A DNA stretch of 52,852 nucleotides from Phycisphaerae bacterium (GCA_014379105.1 JACMML010000055.1:1-52852); one strand, 5' to 3'; positions 24,871 through 34,258 are shown, counted from the first letter of the stretch. Program-made: numbers and translations. The notes: generated by a model not told the origin, from the letters alone.

Positions 24871-26384
24871 TCGACATCCGCGTAGGCGGCCGCGCCCGCG
24901 GCGCCTGAGCAGAACAGGCCGACGCGGGCACCGATCCAGTGCCCTTCGCTGGCTTGGAAGTCGTGATCAATTTCGATGAACGCCGCCTCATCGTCGCCGC
25001 GATACGCGAATCGACACCTCCCGCCGTCCTGAATGGTGACGCGAAACCGCGCAGCGGCGCGCGGAAACGGAATTTCAACGGTTGTCTTGCCGTCCACGCG
25101 CAGGCTGATCGCTGAAACGCCATCGCGTTTTCGCGTCAGGATCACGGCCGCATGCTTATAGCCGATCACGGCGAGGCCGGCTTCGGTGTCGGTCATTGAT
25201 TCGGGTATCTCAATTCGCGTCTCGACTGAGAACGCCAGGGCAGGAAACTTCTGCGCCAGCAGATGCGGCAAGTGCAGCAGATCGTTGCCACCCGCCGGCC
25301 GGGCGAACAGTCGCAACCCCGGCCGATTTGTGAGCGTGTGCCAGTCGTCCCGATGATTTGCATTCCATTGCCACGCCAGTCCGAGGCGCTGGGCATCAAA
25401 CTCGTCGCTCGTCGCTGGAATCGCCACGGGATACGTCTTGCCCACGTTCGGCTTGCGATGCGTGGTCACGGGTTCGCCGAGGTCGTTCTCATCCTGGTTG
25501 ATCCCGATCAGCGGCCAGCCGTCTTTCCATGTCACAGGCTGAAGATGTGTTATGCGGCCATAGGGTTGACGCTCCTGGAAATGCATGAACCACCACTCGC
25601 CAGTCGGTGTGTCCAACAACGCGCCCTGGTGCGGCCCGTTGATGTCGGTCTTGCCTTGCGCCAATACGATCTTGCTTTCGTACGGACCGTAAACGCTTTT
25701 GGAGCGCAGGATCACCTGCCACCCCGTCGCCACCCCGCCGGCCGGGACTGACAAGTAATACATACCGTTCCATTGATGAAACTTCGGACCTTCCATGGTG
25801 GGATGATTGATCGGATCGTTGAAGACGATCTCACCTTCGCCCAGCACGCCCGACGCATCCGGCGCCATCGGGCGGACGCGGATGATGTTCTTGATGCCGG
25901 CGCGCGACTTCGCGTACGCGTGCGCGAGATACGCGCGGCCGTCCGAATCCCACAAGGGGCACGGGTCGATCAACCCCTTGCCTTCAATCACCGGCCGCGG
26001 CTCGCTCCAGGTGCCGCGCGGGTTGTCGGCGGTGACGACATAGATTCCTTCATCCGGCGTTGGATAGAAGATCCAGAACTTGCGGTCGTGATACCGAATG
26101 GCCGGCGCCCACACGCCGCAGCCGCCTTGATAGGCGTCGTACCGGCTATGCGGGAGGTTCTTGAGCGCGTGGTTGACCAGAGTCCAGTTCACCAAGTCAT
26201 GCGAGTGCAGAATCGGCAGTCCGGGTGTGCAGTTAAAGCTTGAGGCAGTGAGCCAGAAGTCGTCGCCGACGCGGATCACATCCGGGTCTGAGTAATCGGC
26301 GAAGAGCACGGGATTGCGGTAACGCCCGTCGCCGAGATCGGGTGTCCACGGATACGCCGCAGCGGCAGGGAGTGGATCGGCCAT
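24852..26384 (-). CDS. Glycoside hydrolase family 43 (beta-xylosidase/arabinosidase-type)
   Basis: This 510-residue cytoplasmic enzyme has no signal peptide. A five-bladed beta-propeller catalytic domain (about 20-320) holds the GH43 triad: Asp33 (general base, YSDPDVIRVGDDFWL), Asp140 (pKa modulator, LIDPCPLWDSDG) and Glu198 (general acid, HPTMEGPKFHQWNGMYYL). A C-terminal beta-sandwich follows (about 330-510), as in GH43 beta-xylosidases. It is expected to release xylose or arabinose from short oligosaccharides. It is divergent from the pectate lyase-like gene: 129 bases lie between the preferred starts and probably hold shared regulation. The exact specificity is not visible. Confidence 0.9.
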   Translation of the reverse strand: MADPLPAAAAYPWTPDLGDGRYRNPVLFADYSDPDVIRVGDDFWLTASSFNCTPGLPILHSHDLVNWTLVNHALKNLPHSRYDAYQGGCGVWAPAIRYHDRKFWIFYPTPDEGIYVVTADNPRGTWSEPRPVIEGKGLIDPCPLWDSDGRAYLAHAYAKSRAGIKNIIRVRPMAPDASGVLGEGEIVFNDPINHPTMEGPKFHQWNGMYYLSVPAGGVATGWQVILRSKSVYGPYESKIVLAQGKTDINGPHQGALLDTPTGEWWFMHFQERQPYGRITHLQPVTWKDGWPLIGINQDENDLGEPVTTHRKPNVGKTYPVAIPATSDEFDAQRLGLAWQWNANHRDDWHTLTNRPGLRLFARPAGGNDLLHLPHLLAQKFPALAFSVETRIEIPESMTDTEAGLAVIGYKHAAVILTRKRDGVSAISLRVDGKTTVEIPFPRAAARFRVTIQDGGRCRFAYRGDDEAAFIEIDHDFQASEGHWIGARVGLFCSGAAGAAAYADVDYFRFS

Positions 26385-26513
26385 GTTTCGAGCTTCTGAC
26401 TTTAGCCAAAGTCGATTAGTGAAATTGCGACCAACTATTGCGATTTCGCGTTAGTGTCCCAACACCGTTGGTCGGTCAGTGTAGCATTGGATGCCGTCGC
26501 GGCACCTTTCTCA

Positions 26514-27965
26514 ATGGACGATATGCAATTTCAGTTGAATAAAATTCCTACTGTTTCTAACCACGTAATTGCGATTGCGTTCGCGTTGGCGGCGACGTCT
26601 GGCGCGCTCGCGCAAGGCGTGCCCGCATTTCCTGGTGCCGAAGGATTTGGCGCAGGCGCCACCGGCGGGCGCGGGTGTGAAGTGTATGAAGTGACCAGTC
26701 TCGCCGACGCAGGGGCTGGCTCGCTTCGCGATGCCGTCAGCCGAGGGAACCGCACGATCGTTTTCCGTGTATCGGGCACGATCAATCTGCAAAGCCGCCT
26801 GACGATCGACCAGCCCAACATTACGATTGCAGGACAGACCGCACCCGGCGACGGGATCTGTCTGCGCGGCTATGACCTGTTTATCGCCAATACAGAGAAC
26901 ATCATCATCCGTTATCTGCGCATTCGTCCGGGGGACCAGAGCAAAACTGAGCTGGATGCAGTCACCATCTGGACCGCCAAGGACGTGATCATGGATCACT
27001 GTTCACTGAGCTGGTCAACCGATTCTCTCAATGATGTGGTGAAAGAGAGCGGCAACGTGACGGTGCAATGGTGTATTCTGTCAGAGCCGCTAAATCAGAG
27101 CGTGCATCTGAAAGGCAAACACGGATACGCCACCGGCTGGGATGGCCGCACACGCGGCGGGGGATCGTTTCATCATAACCTCATCGCACACGCCGCGAGT
27201 CGTGCGCCGCGCATCGGATATTTCAAAACCGGGCGGGGACTGATTGATTGCCGCAACAACGTCATCTACAACAGCGGCCCGGCGTATGGCGGGGAGACCG
27301 ACGATCTCAATTACGTCGGCAATTACTATCGCCCGGGGCCGACGTCGTTCCGTCCCGATGGCGCGATCTTCCACGTCTCAGCGGATGACACGCGGGCGTA
27401 CATCGCCGGAAACGTCTTCGAAGGTCGCCCGGAATCCGCGGCCGACAATGCCGCTGCGGTGAAATTTGACGGGATTGCGGCGATGCCCCTTCCGAATGCG
27501 GGGCCGAACCCGGGGACGAACGCGGCTGCGAATGCCGCGCCATCTACGCAGCCGATCAATCCCACCGGCAAAAAAGCCGGCGACGCCGCGACGTGCCTTG
27601 TCGCGGGTCCGTTCGACGTGGCGCCAATCACCACGCACCCGGCCGAAGAGGCGTATGAGTTGGTCGTCAAACGTGCCGGTGCGACGTCGCCGAAGCGCGA
27701 CCCGGTGGACGAGCGCATCTGCAGTGATGTTCGAAACCGCACGGGAAAGATCATCGATTCTCCGAGCGAGGTGGGCGGCTGGCCGGAACTCAAGGCCGCG
27801 CCGGCGCCGGTGGATGCGGATCACGACGGCATGCCCGACGTTTGGGAGACCGCCCATCAACTCAATCCCGCCGATCCTTCAGACGGCCGTGCTGTGGCGC
27901 CGGGGGAGAAGACGTATACGAATCTGGAGATGTATCTAAATCAACTGGGCGCGACCGGTGGGTGA
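26514..27965 (+). CDS. Secreted pectate lyase-like protein (PL1-type beta-helix)
   Basis: The product is about 483 residues. A signal peptide (MQFQLNKIPTVSNHVIAIAF, with cleavage near ALAQG) precedes PAFPGAEGFGAGATGGRGCE, the typical opening of PL1-type lyases. The parallel beta-helix core carries the calcium-site aspartates in VIMDHCSLSWSTDSLNDV and the catalytic-arginine-like SRAPRIG. The C-terminus has a calcium-binding thrombospondin type 3-like segment, DADHDGMPDVWE. It probably cleaves polygalacturonate outside the cytoplasm. ATG 26514 and ATG 26523 are equivalent candidates, and an in-frame GTG at 26454 would add 20 residues that break the signal peptide. The low-complexity region around residues 335-365 (Asn/Ala/Pro/Gly) is an unusual insertion. 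Confidence 0.88.
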   Translation: MDDMQFQLNKIPTVSNHVIAIAFALAATSGALAQGVPAFPGAEGFGAGATGGRGCEVYEVTSLADAGAGSLRDAVSRGNRTIVFRVSGTINLQSRLTIDQPNITIAGQTAPGDGICLRGYDLFIANTENIIIRYLRIRPGDQSKTELDAVTIWTAKDVIMDHCSLSWSTDSLNDVVKESGNVTVQWCILSEPLNQSVHLKGKHGYATGWDGRTRGGGSFHHNLIAHAASRAPRIGYFKTGRGLIDCRNNVIYNSGPAYGGETDDLNYVGNYYRPGPTSFRPDGAIFHVSADDTRAYIAGNVFEGRPESAADNAAAVKFDGIAAMPLPNAGPNPGTNAAANAAPSTQPINPTGKKAGDAATCLVAGPFDVAPITTHPAEEAYELVVKRAGATSPKRDPVDERICSDVRNRTGKIIDSPSEVGGWPELKAAPAPVDADHDGMPDVWETAHQLNPADPSDGRAVAPGEKTYTNLEMYLNQLGATGG

Positions 27966-28012
27966 GCATTCGCAGAAATCGAGCGCGTAGTGCTGCGCCA
28001 GGTCGCGGCCTT

Positions 28013-29926
28013 TCACGCAGCGCCGACGAGCTGACGCTCGTAGAGCTGTTTGTAGGTCATGCAGTTCGCGAGCAATTGCTCGTGTTTACCTTCGCCGACA
28101 ATCCGCCCTTGTTCCATCACCACGATCGTATCGGCGGCGAGAATTGTGCTGAAGCGGTGGGCGATGACGAACGTGGTGCGCTGGTGCATCAGCCGCTCGA
28201 TCGCCTGCTGGATCAGGTGTTCGCTCTCGGCATCGACTTGGCTGGTCGCTTCATCCAGGATGAGGATCGGACTGTTGCGCAAGATCGCGCGGGCGATATT
28301 GATGCGCTGCTTTTGTCCGCCGGAGAGTTGCCCGCCGAGCCCGTCCAGCCGGGCGTCATAGCCGGCGGGCTTCTGCAGGATGAAGTCGTGCGCGAACGCC
28401 TGCCGCGCGGCCGACTCGATCTGCTCGCGCGTGATGTTGGGCTGGCCGTACGCGATGTTCTCGGCGATGGTGCCCGGGAAGATGATCGGGTCCTGCGTGA
28501 CGATCGCGATGCTGCGGCGCAGGCTGGGCAGCGTGAGATCGTTGACGGTAATGCCGTCGATCAGGATGCGCCCGCCGGACGGCTCGAAGAATCGCGGCAG
28601 CAACGATAGCAGTGTCGTCTTCCCTGAACCATTCCGCCCGACGATTGCAATCGATTGCCCGCGCGCCACCGTCAGTGACACGTGCTCCACGGCGGTGTGG
28701 TTGGTGCCGGGATACTGGAATGTCACGTCCTCGAACACCACGCTTTGCTTGAGCGTCCGCAGCACGCGCTTGGTGCCGGCTTCTGATGGCGATCGCTCGA
28801 TCGGCGAATCGAGGAGCTCGAAAATCCGCGCGGCCGCGGAGTTGGAACGCTGAAGGACATTGTTGAGTTTGCTCAGCCGTCGCAACGATTCGCCGATTGA
28901 GACCAGACAGAGCAGCAGCAATAGAAACCCGCTGCGGCTGAGCGTTTTCTGCTCGAAGATCATGTATGACGCGACGATCAGTACGCAGCCGACCGCCAGC
29001 ATCCCCAATATCTCCAGCGTCGGCGTGCTGTACGCTTCGTACTTGGCCATCTGCACCTGGTCGTGCTGGAGGGATTTCATGATCGTCGCGTAGCGCCGCC
29101 GCTCGAAGCGCTCGGCCGTGGCGCTCTTCACCACGCGGATGCCCGACAACGTGCCTTCTATCTGCCCGAGCATCTGCGAGCTATTCTGAAGCGCCGCCCG
29201 CGACGCGCGCCGCACCTTTTTGCCGAACTTCTTGATCATCGCCATCATCAATGGCGCAAATACGATGATGAACAGCGTCAGCCGCCAGTCGATGATCGCC
29301 GCTACGATCAGCGCGAGCCCAGCCTTAATCGGCTCGGCGATCGCCTGCCCGAGCACCGTCTTAAACCCGTCCTGCAGACTTTGGGCGTCCTGCACGAGCC
29401 TGCTGGTGACGTCGCTGGTGCCGTGCTTTCCAAAATATCCCAGCGGCAGGTGCAGGATGTGATCGTAAAGCCGCCGCCGGATGTCGTTGATGGCGCTGAT
29501 CGCGCTGCGATCCGATAGGAACTCCTGGAAGAAGCGGAACACATTCCCGACCACCGCCATGATGAACAGCACGACGAACATGAACCCGATCGTCAGCACC
29601 GGCCGAGTGGGCACGATCCGGGCGATTGGCTGCAGCCATTCGAGATAGAGGGTGCTGTTTCCCTTGGCGCGCGACGAGTCGATCCTGTCCTGCACCAGCT
29701 GTTGCACGGTCTTGGGAGTGTCGCTCGTCAGCGTCTCGGCGATCGGGTACATCACGCCGACGCCACTGGTGAGCACGAGCCCCGAGAGCAGCGCCGAGAC
29801 AATCGAGATGATGACGTACGTCCGATACGGCGCCAGAAACCCACAAGCCCGCCAGAACTCGCCGTGCCGGCGCCGGCGGGGCTTCTCGAGGTCCGGTGGT
29901 TCAGACGAAAGTAACTCGGAATTCAC
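28013..29926 (-). CDS. ABC exporter, MsbA-like (permease-ATPase fusion)
   Basis: The protein is about 637 residues. The N-terminal permease domain (about 30-335) has six transmembrane helices. The C-terminal ATPase has a Walker A motif GRNGSGKTT (about 427), signature LSGGQKQR (about 530), Walker B ILILDEATSQ (about 553) and H-loop IAHRF (about 588). The architecture matches MsbA-type lipid flippases and lipid-linked multidrug exporters; the substrate is unknown. The GTG at 29926 (VNSELLSSEPP) is preferred because a longer reading would run into the non-coding palindromic repeat region. It is divergent from the DegT-type aminotransferase gene across that repeat, so both could contribute to envelope glycolipid synthesis, but this is inference. 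Confidence 0.88.
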   Translation of the reverse strand: MNSELLSSEPPDLEKPRRRRHGEFWRACGFLAPYRTYVIISIVSALLSGLVLTSGVGVMYPIAETLTSDTPKTVQQLVQDRIDSSRAKGNSTLYLEWLQPIARIVPTRPVLTIGFMFVVLFIMAVVGNVFRFFQEFLSDRSAISAINDIRRRLYDHILHLPLGYFGKHGTSDVTSRLVQDAQSLQDGFKTVLGQAIAEPIKAGLALIVAAIIDWRLTLFIIVFAPLMMAMIKKFGKKVRRASRAALQNSSQMLGQIEGTLSGIRVVKSATAERFERRRYATIMKSLQHDQVQMAKYEAYSTPTLEILGMLAVGCVLIVASYMIFEQKTLSRSGFLLLLLCLVSIGESLRRLSKLNNVLQRSNSAAARIFELLDSPIERSPSEAGTKRVLRTLKQSVVFEDVTFQYPGTNHTAVEHVSLTVARGQSIAIVGRNGSGKTTLLSLLPRFFEPSGGRILIDGITVNDLTLPSLRRSIAIVTQDPIIFPGTIAENIAYGQPNITREQIESAARQAFAHDFILQKPAGYDARLDGLGGQLSGGQKQRINIARAILRNSPILILDEATSQVDAESEHLIQQAIERLMHQRTTFVIAHRFSTILAADTIVVMEQGRIVGEGKHEQLLANCMTYKQLYERQLVGAA

Positions 29927-29998
29927 AGGCCGATGAGTATACTTAAACTTCGCACTAACCGCGAAGTCGCTTTGGCGCGAAGAAAAACGCGGAAGAAA

Positions 29999-30127
29999 GG
30001 AACCGCAGATGAACGCAGATGCACGCAGATTAGGATGCGGCCGCATTGTTCATCCATCCGAAAGTCTTGAGTCGAAGAAGCATTTCCTGTTTCTATATCC
30101 GCGTTCATCTGCGTTCATCTGCGGTTC
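29999..30127. repeat. Inverted repeat with GCAGATGAACGCAGATG arms
   Basis: The left arm (29999-30032) and right arm (30094-30127) are reverse complements at about nine positions in ten. Each contains GGAACCGCAGATGAACGCAG or its complement. The 61-base spacer has no further structure that I can see. The style matches 1086-1172. It lies in the divergent region between an ABC exporter and a DegT-type aminotransferase, and would occupy most of the space for their promoters. Confidence 0.75.
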
Positions 30128-30146
30128 CAACTCTTAATTCAATACC

Positions 30147-31286
30147 ATGCAAATCCCTCTCTCCCAGCCGGATATCACTCAGAAGGAGATCGACGCGGTC
30201 ACGGAGGTGATGACGTCGGGGACGTTGTCGATTGGTTCGCGGATTCTGGAATTTGAGCAGAAGGTGGCCGCGATCTGTCAGCGGCGGTATGCGGTGGGTG
30301 TCTCGTCAGGTACCGCCGGGCTGCACGCGGCGATGGTCGCGGCGGGAATCGGGCCGGGGGATGAGGTCATCACCACGCCGTTCAGCTTTGTCGCGTCCGC
30401 CAACTGCATTCTGTACGTCGGCGCCAAGCCCGTCTTTGTCGATATCAATACCAAGACGCTCAACATCGACACCACCCTCGTCGAGGCGGCGATCACCCCG
30501 CGCACCAAGGCGATTGTCGCGGTGGAGGCGTTTGGTCATCCGGGCGGCATGGTGGAGATCGAGCAGATCGCGCGGCGCAACGAGCTGATCCTGATCGAAG
30601 ACTGCTGCGAAGGCTTCGGCGGCTTCGCCGGCGATCGACCGATCGGATCGTTTGGGCGGGCGGGCGTGTTCGGGTTTTACCCGAATAAGCAGATCACCAC
30701 CGGCGAAGGCGGAATGATCGTCACCGACGACGACCGCTTCGCCGACGTCTGCCGGGCGCTGCGCAATCAAGGCCGCGAAGGCATGGCGTGGCTGGCGCAT
30801 CAACGGCTCGGCTACAACTACCGGCTCTCGGAGATCCAGGCCGCGATCGGTAGCGTACAGTGCGACCGGCTCGAGGAGATTCTGGAGAATCGCCGACGCG
30901 TCGCGCAGATGTATATGACTCGGCTGCTGGACAACCGATTCCTGATCTTGCCGACCATCACCGATGATGTTCATATGAGCTGGTTCGTTTTCGTCGTCCG
31001 CCTCAATGACCTGTTCGGCCCGACCGAACGCGACGAGATCATCAAAGGCCTGCGCGCATCCGGCGTCGGCAGCAACAACTATTTCCCGCCCATCCATCTC
31101 CAGCCGTACATCGCCGGTCCGTATGGATTCAAGGAAGGGGATTTCCCCCGCTGCGAGTTCGTGGCAGGGCGCACGCTGGCGCTGCCGTTTTACGGGAAGA
31201 TGACCGAATTGCAGGTCGATCATGTGGTGGCGGTATTGAACGAGCAGTTGGAGAAGGTGCAGATGGTGCGCAAGCCGCGGATTTGA
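30147..31286 (+). CDS. DegT/DnrJ/EryC1/StrS-family sugar aminotransferase
   Basis: The 379-residue PLP enzyme is full length for the family. It shows PLSQPDIT at the N-terminus, the nucleotide-sugar/PLP region GVSSGTAGLHAAM, TPFSFVASANCILY, IEDCCEGFGG, and the Schiff-base Lys181 in FGFYPNKQITTGEGGM. Members transfer an amino group to a keto sugar nucleotide during synthesis of surface polysaccharide or antibiotic sugars. The sugar cannot be told. There is no neighbouring sugar dehydratase in the window; the only surface-related neighbour is the divergent MsbA-like exporter. Confidence 0.9.
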   Translation: MQIPLSQPDITQKEIDAVTEVMTSGTLSIGSRILEFEQKVAAICQRRYAVGVSSGTAGLHAAMVAAGIGPGDEVITTPFSFVASANCILYVGAKPVFVDINTKTLNIDTTLVEAAITPRTKAIVAVEAFGHPGGMVEIEQIARRNELILIEDCCEGFGGFAGDRPIGSFGRAGVFGFYPNKQITTGEGGMIVTDDDRFADVCRALRNQGREGMAWLAHQRLGYNYRLSEIQAAIGSVQCDRLEEILENRRRVAQMYMTRLLDNRFLILPTITDDVHMSWFVFVVRLNDLFGPTERDEIIKGLRASGVGSNNYFPPIHLQPYIAGPYGFKEGDFPRCEFVAGRTLALPFYGKMTELQVDHVVAVLNEQLEKVQMVRKPRI

Positions 31287-31378
31287 CGCAGCCCGGTCGG
31301 ATATTCGCAGTTTCGGCCGATACCGCGTAGTGTCAGCCCGGCGCACCGCCGCGGGACCCGGCGCGTGCCAGGGCTTTG

Positions 31379-32431
31379 ATGTCATCCATCAGTAATTTCA
31401 AGATCGGGCTGACGTGTTTCGGCAGCGTCGTCGTCATCGCGACCGCGGGTTACATGATCGCCGGATGGTCGTTGATGGATGCGATCTATATGGTCGTCAT
31501 CACGATCTTCGGCGTTGGATTCGGCGAGGTGCGTCCGCTGGAGACGCCGCCGCTGCGTATTTTCACGATGTTCGTCATCGTCGCGGGCACGACTGCCGAG
31601 GTGTTTACGCTCGGCGGGTTGATCCAGATGCTGACCGAAGGGGAAATCCGCCGATTAATGGGAGCGCGTCGCATGCGAAGCGAGATCGATAAATTGAGCG
31701 GCCACGTCATCATCTGCGGCTTCGGCCGCATCGGGCAGGTGCTGGCCGAGGAACTCACCGCCGCCAAGCACCTCTTCGTCGTCGTCGACAGCACCCCCGA
31801 GCGCATCGCCATGGCGCAGGAGCGCGGTTATCTTGCAATGGCAGGAAACGCCACCGAGGAAGAAGCGCTGATCGATGCCGGCATCAAACGGGCGAGCGTA
31901 CTGGCGACGGTGCTGCCCGACGACGCGCTCAATGTCTTCATCACGCTCAGCGCCCGCAACCTCAACGCCGACCTATCCATCATCGCCCGTGGCGAATTGC
32001 CGACCACGCACAAGAAGCTCGTCCAGGCCGGCGCTAATCAGGTGGTGCTGCCGACGATGATCGGCGCCCAGCGGATGGCGAGTCTCATCCGCCGGCCAGT
32101 GCTGGACGACGTCCTGCACGATGCCATGGGCCGTCAGCGATTGGACGAAGACCTCTCGCGCCTCGGCGTGCGGCTGCAGGAACTGCCTGTGCCCGAATCG
32201 TCGCCGGTGATCGGCAAAACCATCGGCGACATCGAAGTCCACAGCGAAGGGGCGTGCCTGATCGTCGGCATCCGACACAGCCACGGCAAAACAATCTCCA
32301 ATCCCGGTTCCGACACGCTCCTTTCCGTCGGAGATACTCTGCTGGTCATCGGGCATTCGGATCAACTGCCGCGTTTCATCCAGAGGAGCATGCAGCCGAA
32401 GACCACGAACTATCGCGCCGGGGTGCGCTGA
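31379..32431 (+). CDS. Potassium channel-like protein with RCK (TrkA-N/TrkA-C) domains
   Basis: The protein is 350 residues. Two transmembrane helices (about 8-28 and 58-80) flank a pore-loop-like segment, YMVVITIFGVGFGE. It is followed by an RCK_N Rossmann domain (HVIICGFGRIGQVLAEEL, about 107-225) and an RCK_C domain (about 255-340). The architecture is MthK/Kch-like: a tetrameric two-helix channel gated by nucleotide or cation binding to the RCK ring. The pore signature is atypical, with GVGFGE where TVGYGD is expected, so K+ selectivity is uncertain. The start at ATG 31379 follows an in-frame TTG that would add one residue. The 3' end overlaps the convergent SprT-like gene by 22 bases. 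Confidence 0.82.
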   Translation: MSSISNFKIGLTCFGSVVVIATAGYMIAGWSLMDAIYMVVITIFGVGFGEVRPLETPPLRIFTMFVIVAGTTAEVFTLGGLIQMLTEGEIRRLMGARRMRSEIDKLSGHVIICGFGRIGQVLAEELTAAKHLFVVVDSTPERIAMAQERGYLAMAGNATEEEALIDAGIKRASVLATVLPDDALNVFITLSARNLNADLSIIARGELPTTHKKLVQAGANQVVLPTMIGAQRMASLIRRPVLDDVLHDAMGRQRLDEDLSRLGVRLQELPVPESSPVIGKTIGDIEVHSEGACLIVGIRHSHGKTISNPGSDTLLSVGDTLLVIGHSDQLPRFIQRSMQPKTTNYRAGVR

Positions 32432-33210
32432 CTTTTCAGAGATTCGTCTAGGACGCCCAGTGAATTAACAGGGACATAAAACTTCAGATACCGGCGTCCG
32501 TCGGTGTACCGTTGGCCGCCGCGATGTTCGACCAGTACCGTGGCGCGGGAATTAATTCGATTGACCGTGCCGACCAATTCTTCCCCGTCGTGCTGAAACC
32601 GCACGCGATGCCCTGGCCGGATGCTCGTGCTGCTCAGTACTCGCTGGCGGCGGGTGATCATTGAATGCTTATGTGCCTTGTGTCCGAATAGACGTACCGC
32701 AGTTTTCTGAAAGCGCTTCGCGGCGCAGTTGGTCTCACCGAACGCCAGAAATTCCGCCAGATGCAGCATCTCGTGCTCCATCACGCGCATCAGCGCGTCA
32801 AGCCGATCGGTGCACGTGATGCCGACGACATCGACGCTCTCTTCGGGCGTTCGGAAATTTTCAAACAGCAGCGACGAAGCGATCTCGATGCGGTATTTCA
32901 CGCGCTGCGATCGACGCTCGGTCACTCGCACCGTGCGCCCGCCCGCCGACCGCAGTCGGCCGCTTAAGACGATGGGGATCGGGTCGGCGTTGGATGCTTT
33001 AAGCGATTCTCGAAGCGAGCCGGCGAAGACCGCGTTGTCGTATTGATCAAATATTGTTCGCAGATCCAGGTCGCTGCAGCGGGCGAAGTTGGGCGTCTGA
33101 ATCCAGCGCGACGAACTCAGCACGCGCCGGCGGATCGATTCGCGGGCGTCGGCGGTGGCGACGCGATCACCTGTGGTGTTGTGGTCGAAGATGTTGGTCA
33201 ACATTACCAC
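32410..33210 (-). CDS. SprT-like zinc metalloprotease-type protein
   Basis: The protein has 266 residues. A SprT-like domain (about 50-190) opens with the family helix FDQYDNAVFAGSLRESL and carries HEMLHLAEF (His146, Glu147, His150), the zinc-binding HExxH motif. The downstream sequence HKAHKHSM probably supplies the third ligand region. A C-terminal beta-rich extension (about 205-255, RPGHRVRFQHDGEELVGTV) looks like a small SH3- or KOW-like domain. Eukaryotic relatives (Spartan) degrade DNA-protein crosslinks; bacterial roles are unknown. ATGs at 33210 and 33204 are both possible starts. It lies 22 bases after the Gfo/Idh/MocA gene and may be in the same transcript. Confidence 0.78.
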   Translation of the reverse strand: MVMLTNIFDHNTTGDRVATADARESIRRRVLSSSRWIQTPNFARCSDLDLRTIFDQYDNAVFAGSLRESLKASNADPIPIVLSGRLRSAGGRTVRVTERRSQRVKYRIEIASSLLFENFRTPEESVDVVGITCTDRLDALMRVMEHEMLHLAEFLAFGETNCAAKRFQKTAVRLFGHKAHKHSMITRRQRVLSSTSIRPGHRVRFQHDGEELVGTVNRINSRATVLVEHRGGQRYTDGRRYLKFYVPVNSLGVLDESLKSQRTPAR

Positions 33211-33232
33211 GCGCGGAGATACCTCAGAAAAG

Positions 33233-34258
33233 CTACTCGCCGATCAATTCGCGAACATCGACAGTCCGGCCTTGCTGGGCGCTGATGACGCCCGCGCACA
33301 CCGCGCCGAACGACCACAGATTATCCGCACCGCTGGTCTCAGCCGGGGTATTGGTCGCGGCGGCGGCGATGAAGCCGTCGAGGACGGCTTGCTGGCCGTT
33401 GCGCGGCGCTGCGTCGTGCGGAAACTCGGTGGTCGTCTGATCCTTGGACCAGAACGTGCTCGTGGTCTGTTGGATTTTATTGTCGTTCGTGTATTCGATC
33501 GAGCCGGAATCGCACTGCAATCGCCACGCGCCGTTCCACGTCGTGCCGCGGCCGCGGGCGGACCAGTCGCCGCTGTAGCTGAACTGCACGCCGTCGTCGA
33601 GCTCCATCAGCATCTTCAAACCCGGGTGATGCTGATACCAGCTCCACGCCGGTTTGAAGGTCTGCGCGGTGACTTTCAGAATATTCTTTCCGGTGATGGC
33701 GCGAATCAGATCGACATGATGGATCGCCATATCAACCAATAGCGGGAACTCCATAGTCTCGCGGAATGTGCCGCGGAAATCGCCGGGGATGTAGAAGTCG
33801 ATGTGGCCGTGTCCGAGCACACCTAGTGGTTGATCAGCGACTAATCGTCGCAGCGTGGCCATGGGGGCGTTGTAGCGATAGTTTTGTGAGACCACGAGTT
33901 GTCGGTTGGCTTCCTTCGCCAGCGTCACCATCTGCCTGGCTTCATCGAGTGTTGCACCGAGCGGCTTTTCGGTCAGCAGATGCAGGCCATTGGCGAACGC
34001 GATCTCGGCGTGCTTGAGGTGGACCGGCGGCGGTGTGACGGTCAGCACCGCATCGGCGTCCACGGCTTTAACAGCCTCGGTGAGATCGTGGAACCGGCGG
34101 TTTTGCGGAATGCCCAGCGCGTCGCCACATTCGGCGAGTGGGGCATCGGCGATGTCGACGATCGCTACGAGCTCGACGCCGGCGTGATCCTTGATCGCGC
34201 CGTGCCACCAGGCCCGTCCCATGCCGCCGATGCCGGCTTGTATCAATCGAAGCGCCAT
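33233..34258 (-). CDS. Gfo/Idh/MocA-family oxidoreductase
   Basis: The protein is 341 residues, NAD(P)-dependent. The Rossmann N-terminal domain has GIGGMG (10-14 region), VDIAD, and the family signature TEKPLG with Lys98. The C-terminal alpha/beta domain follows the usual plan, with LLVDMAIHHVDLIRAITGK. No signal peptide is present. It probably oxidises or reduces a sugar or cyclitol, and the substrate is unknown. It lies 42 bases downstream of the SGNH hydrolase gene and 22 bases upstream of the SprT-like gene, so the three may form one minus-strand unit. Confidence 0.9.
   Translation of the reverse strand: MALRLIQAGIGGMGRAWWHGAIKDHAGVELVAIVDIADAPLAECGDALGIPQNRRFHDLTEAVKAVDADAVLTVTPPPVHLKHAEIAFANGLHLLTEKPLGATLDEARQMVTLAKEANRQLVVSQNYRYNAPMATLRRLVADQPLGVLGHGHIDFYIPGDFRGTFRETMEFPLLVDMAIHHVDLIRAITGKNILKVTAQTFKPAWSWYQHHPGLKMLMELDDGVQFSYSGDWSARGRGTTWNGAWRLQCDSGSIEYTNDNKIQQTTSTFWSKDQTTTEFPHDAAPRNGQQAVLDGFIAAAATNTPAETSGADNLWSFGAVCAGVISAQQGRTVDVRELIGE

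Noticed and set aside
28013-30046. An N-terminally longer ABC exporter starting at 30046
   Set aside because: The extra 40 residues are encoded by the inverted-repeat region and look unlike protein; the GTG at 29926 gives a normal start.
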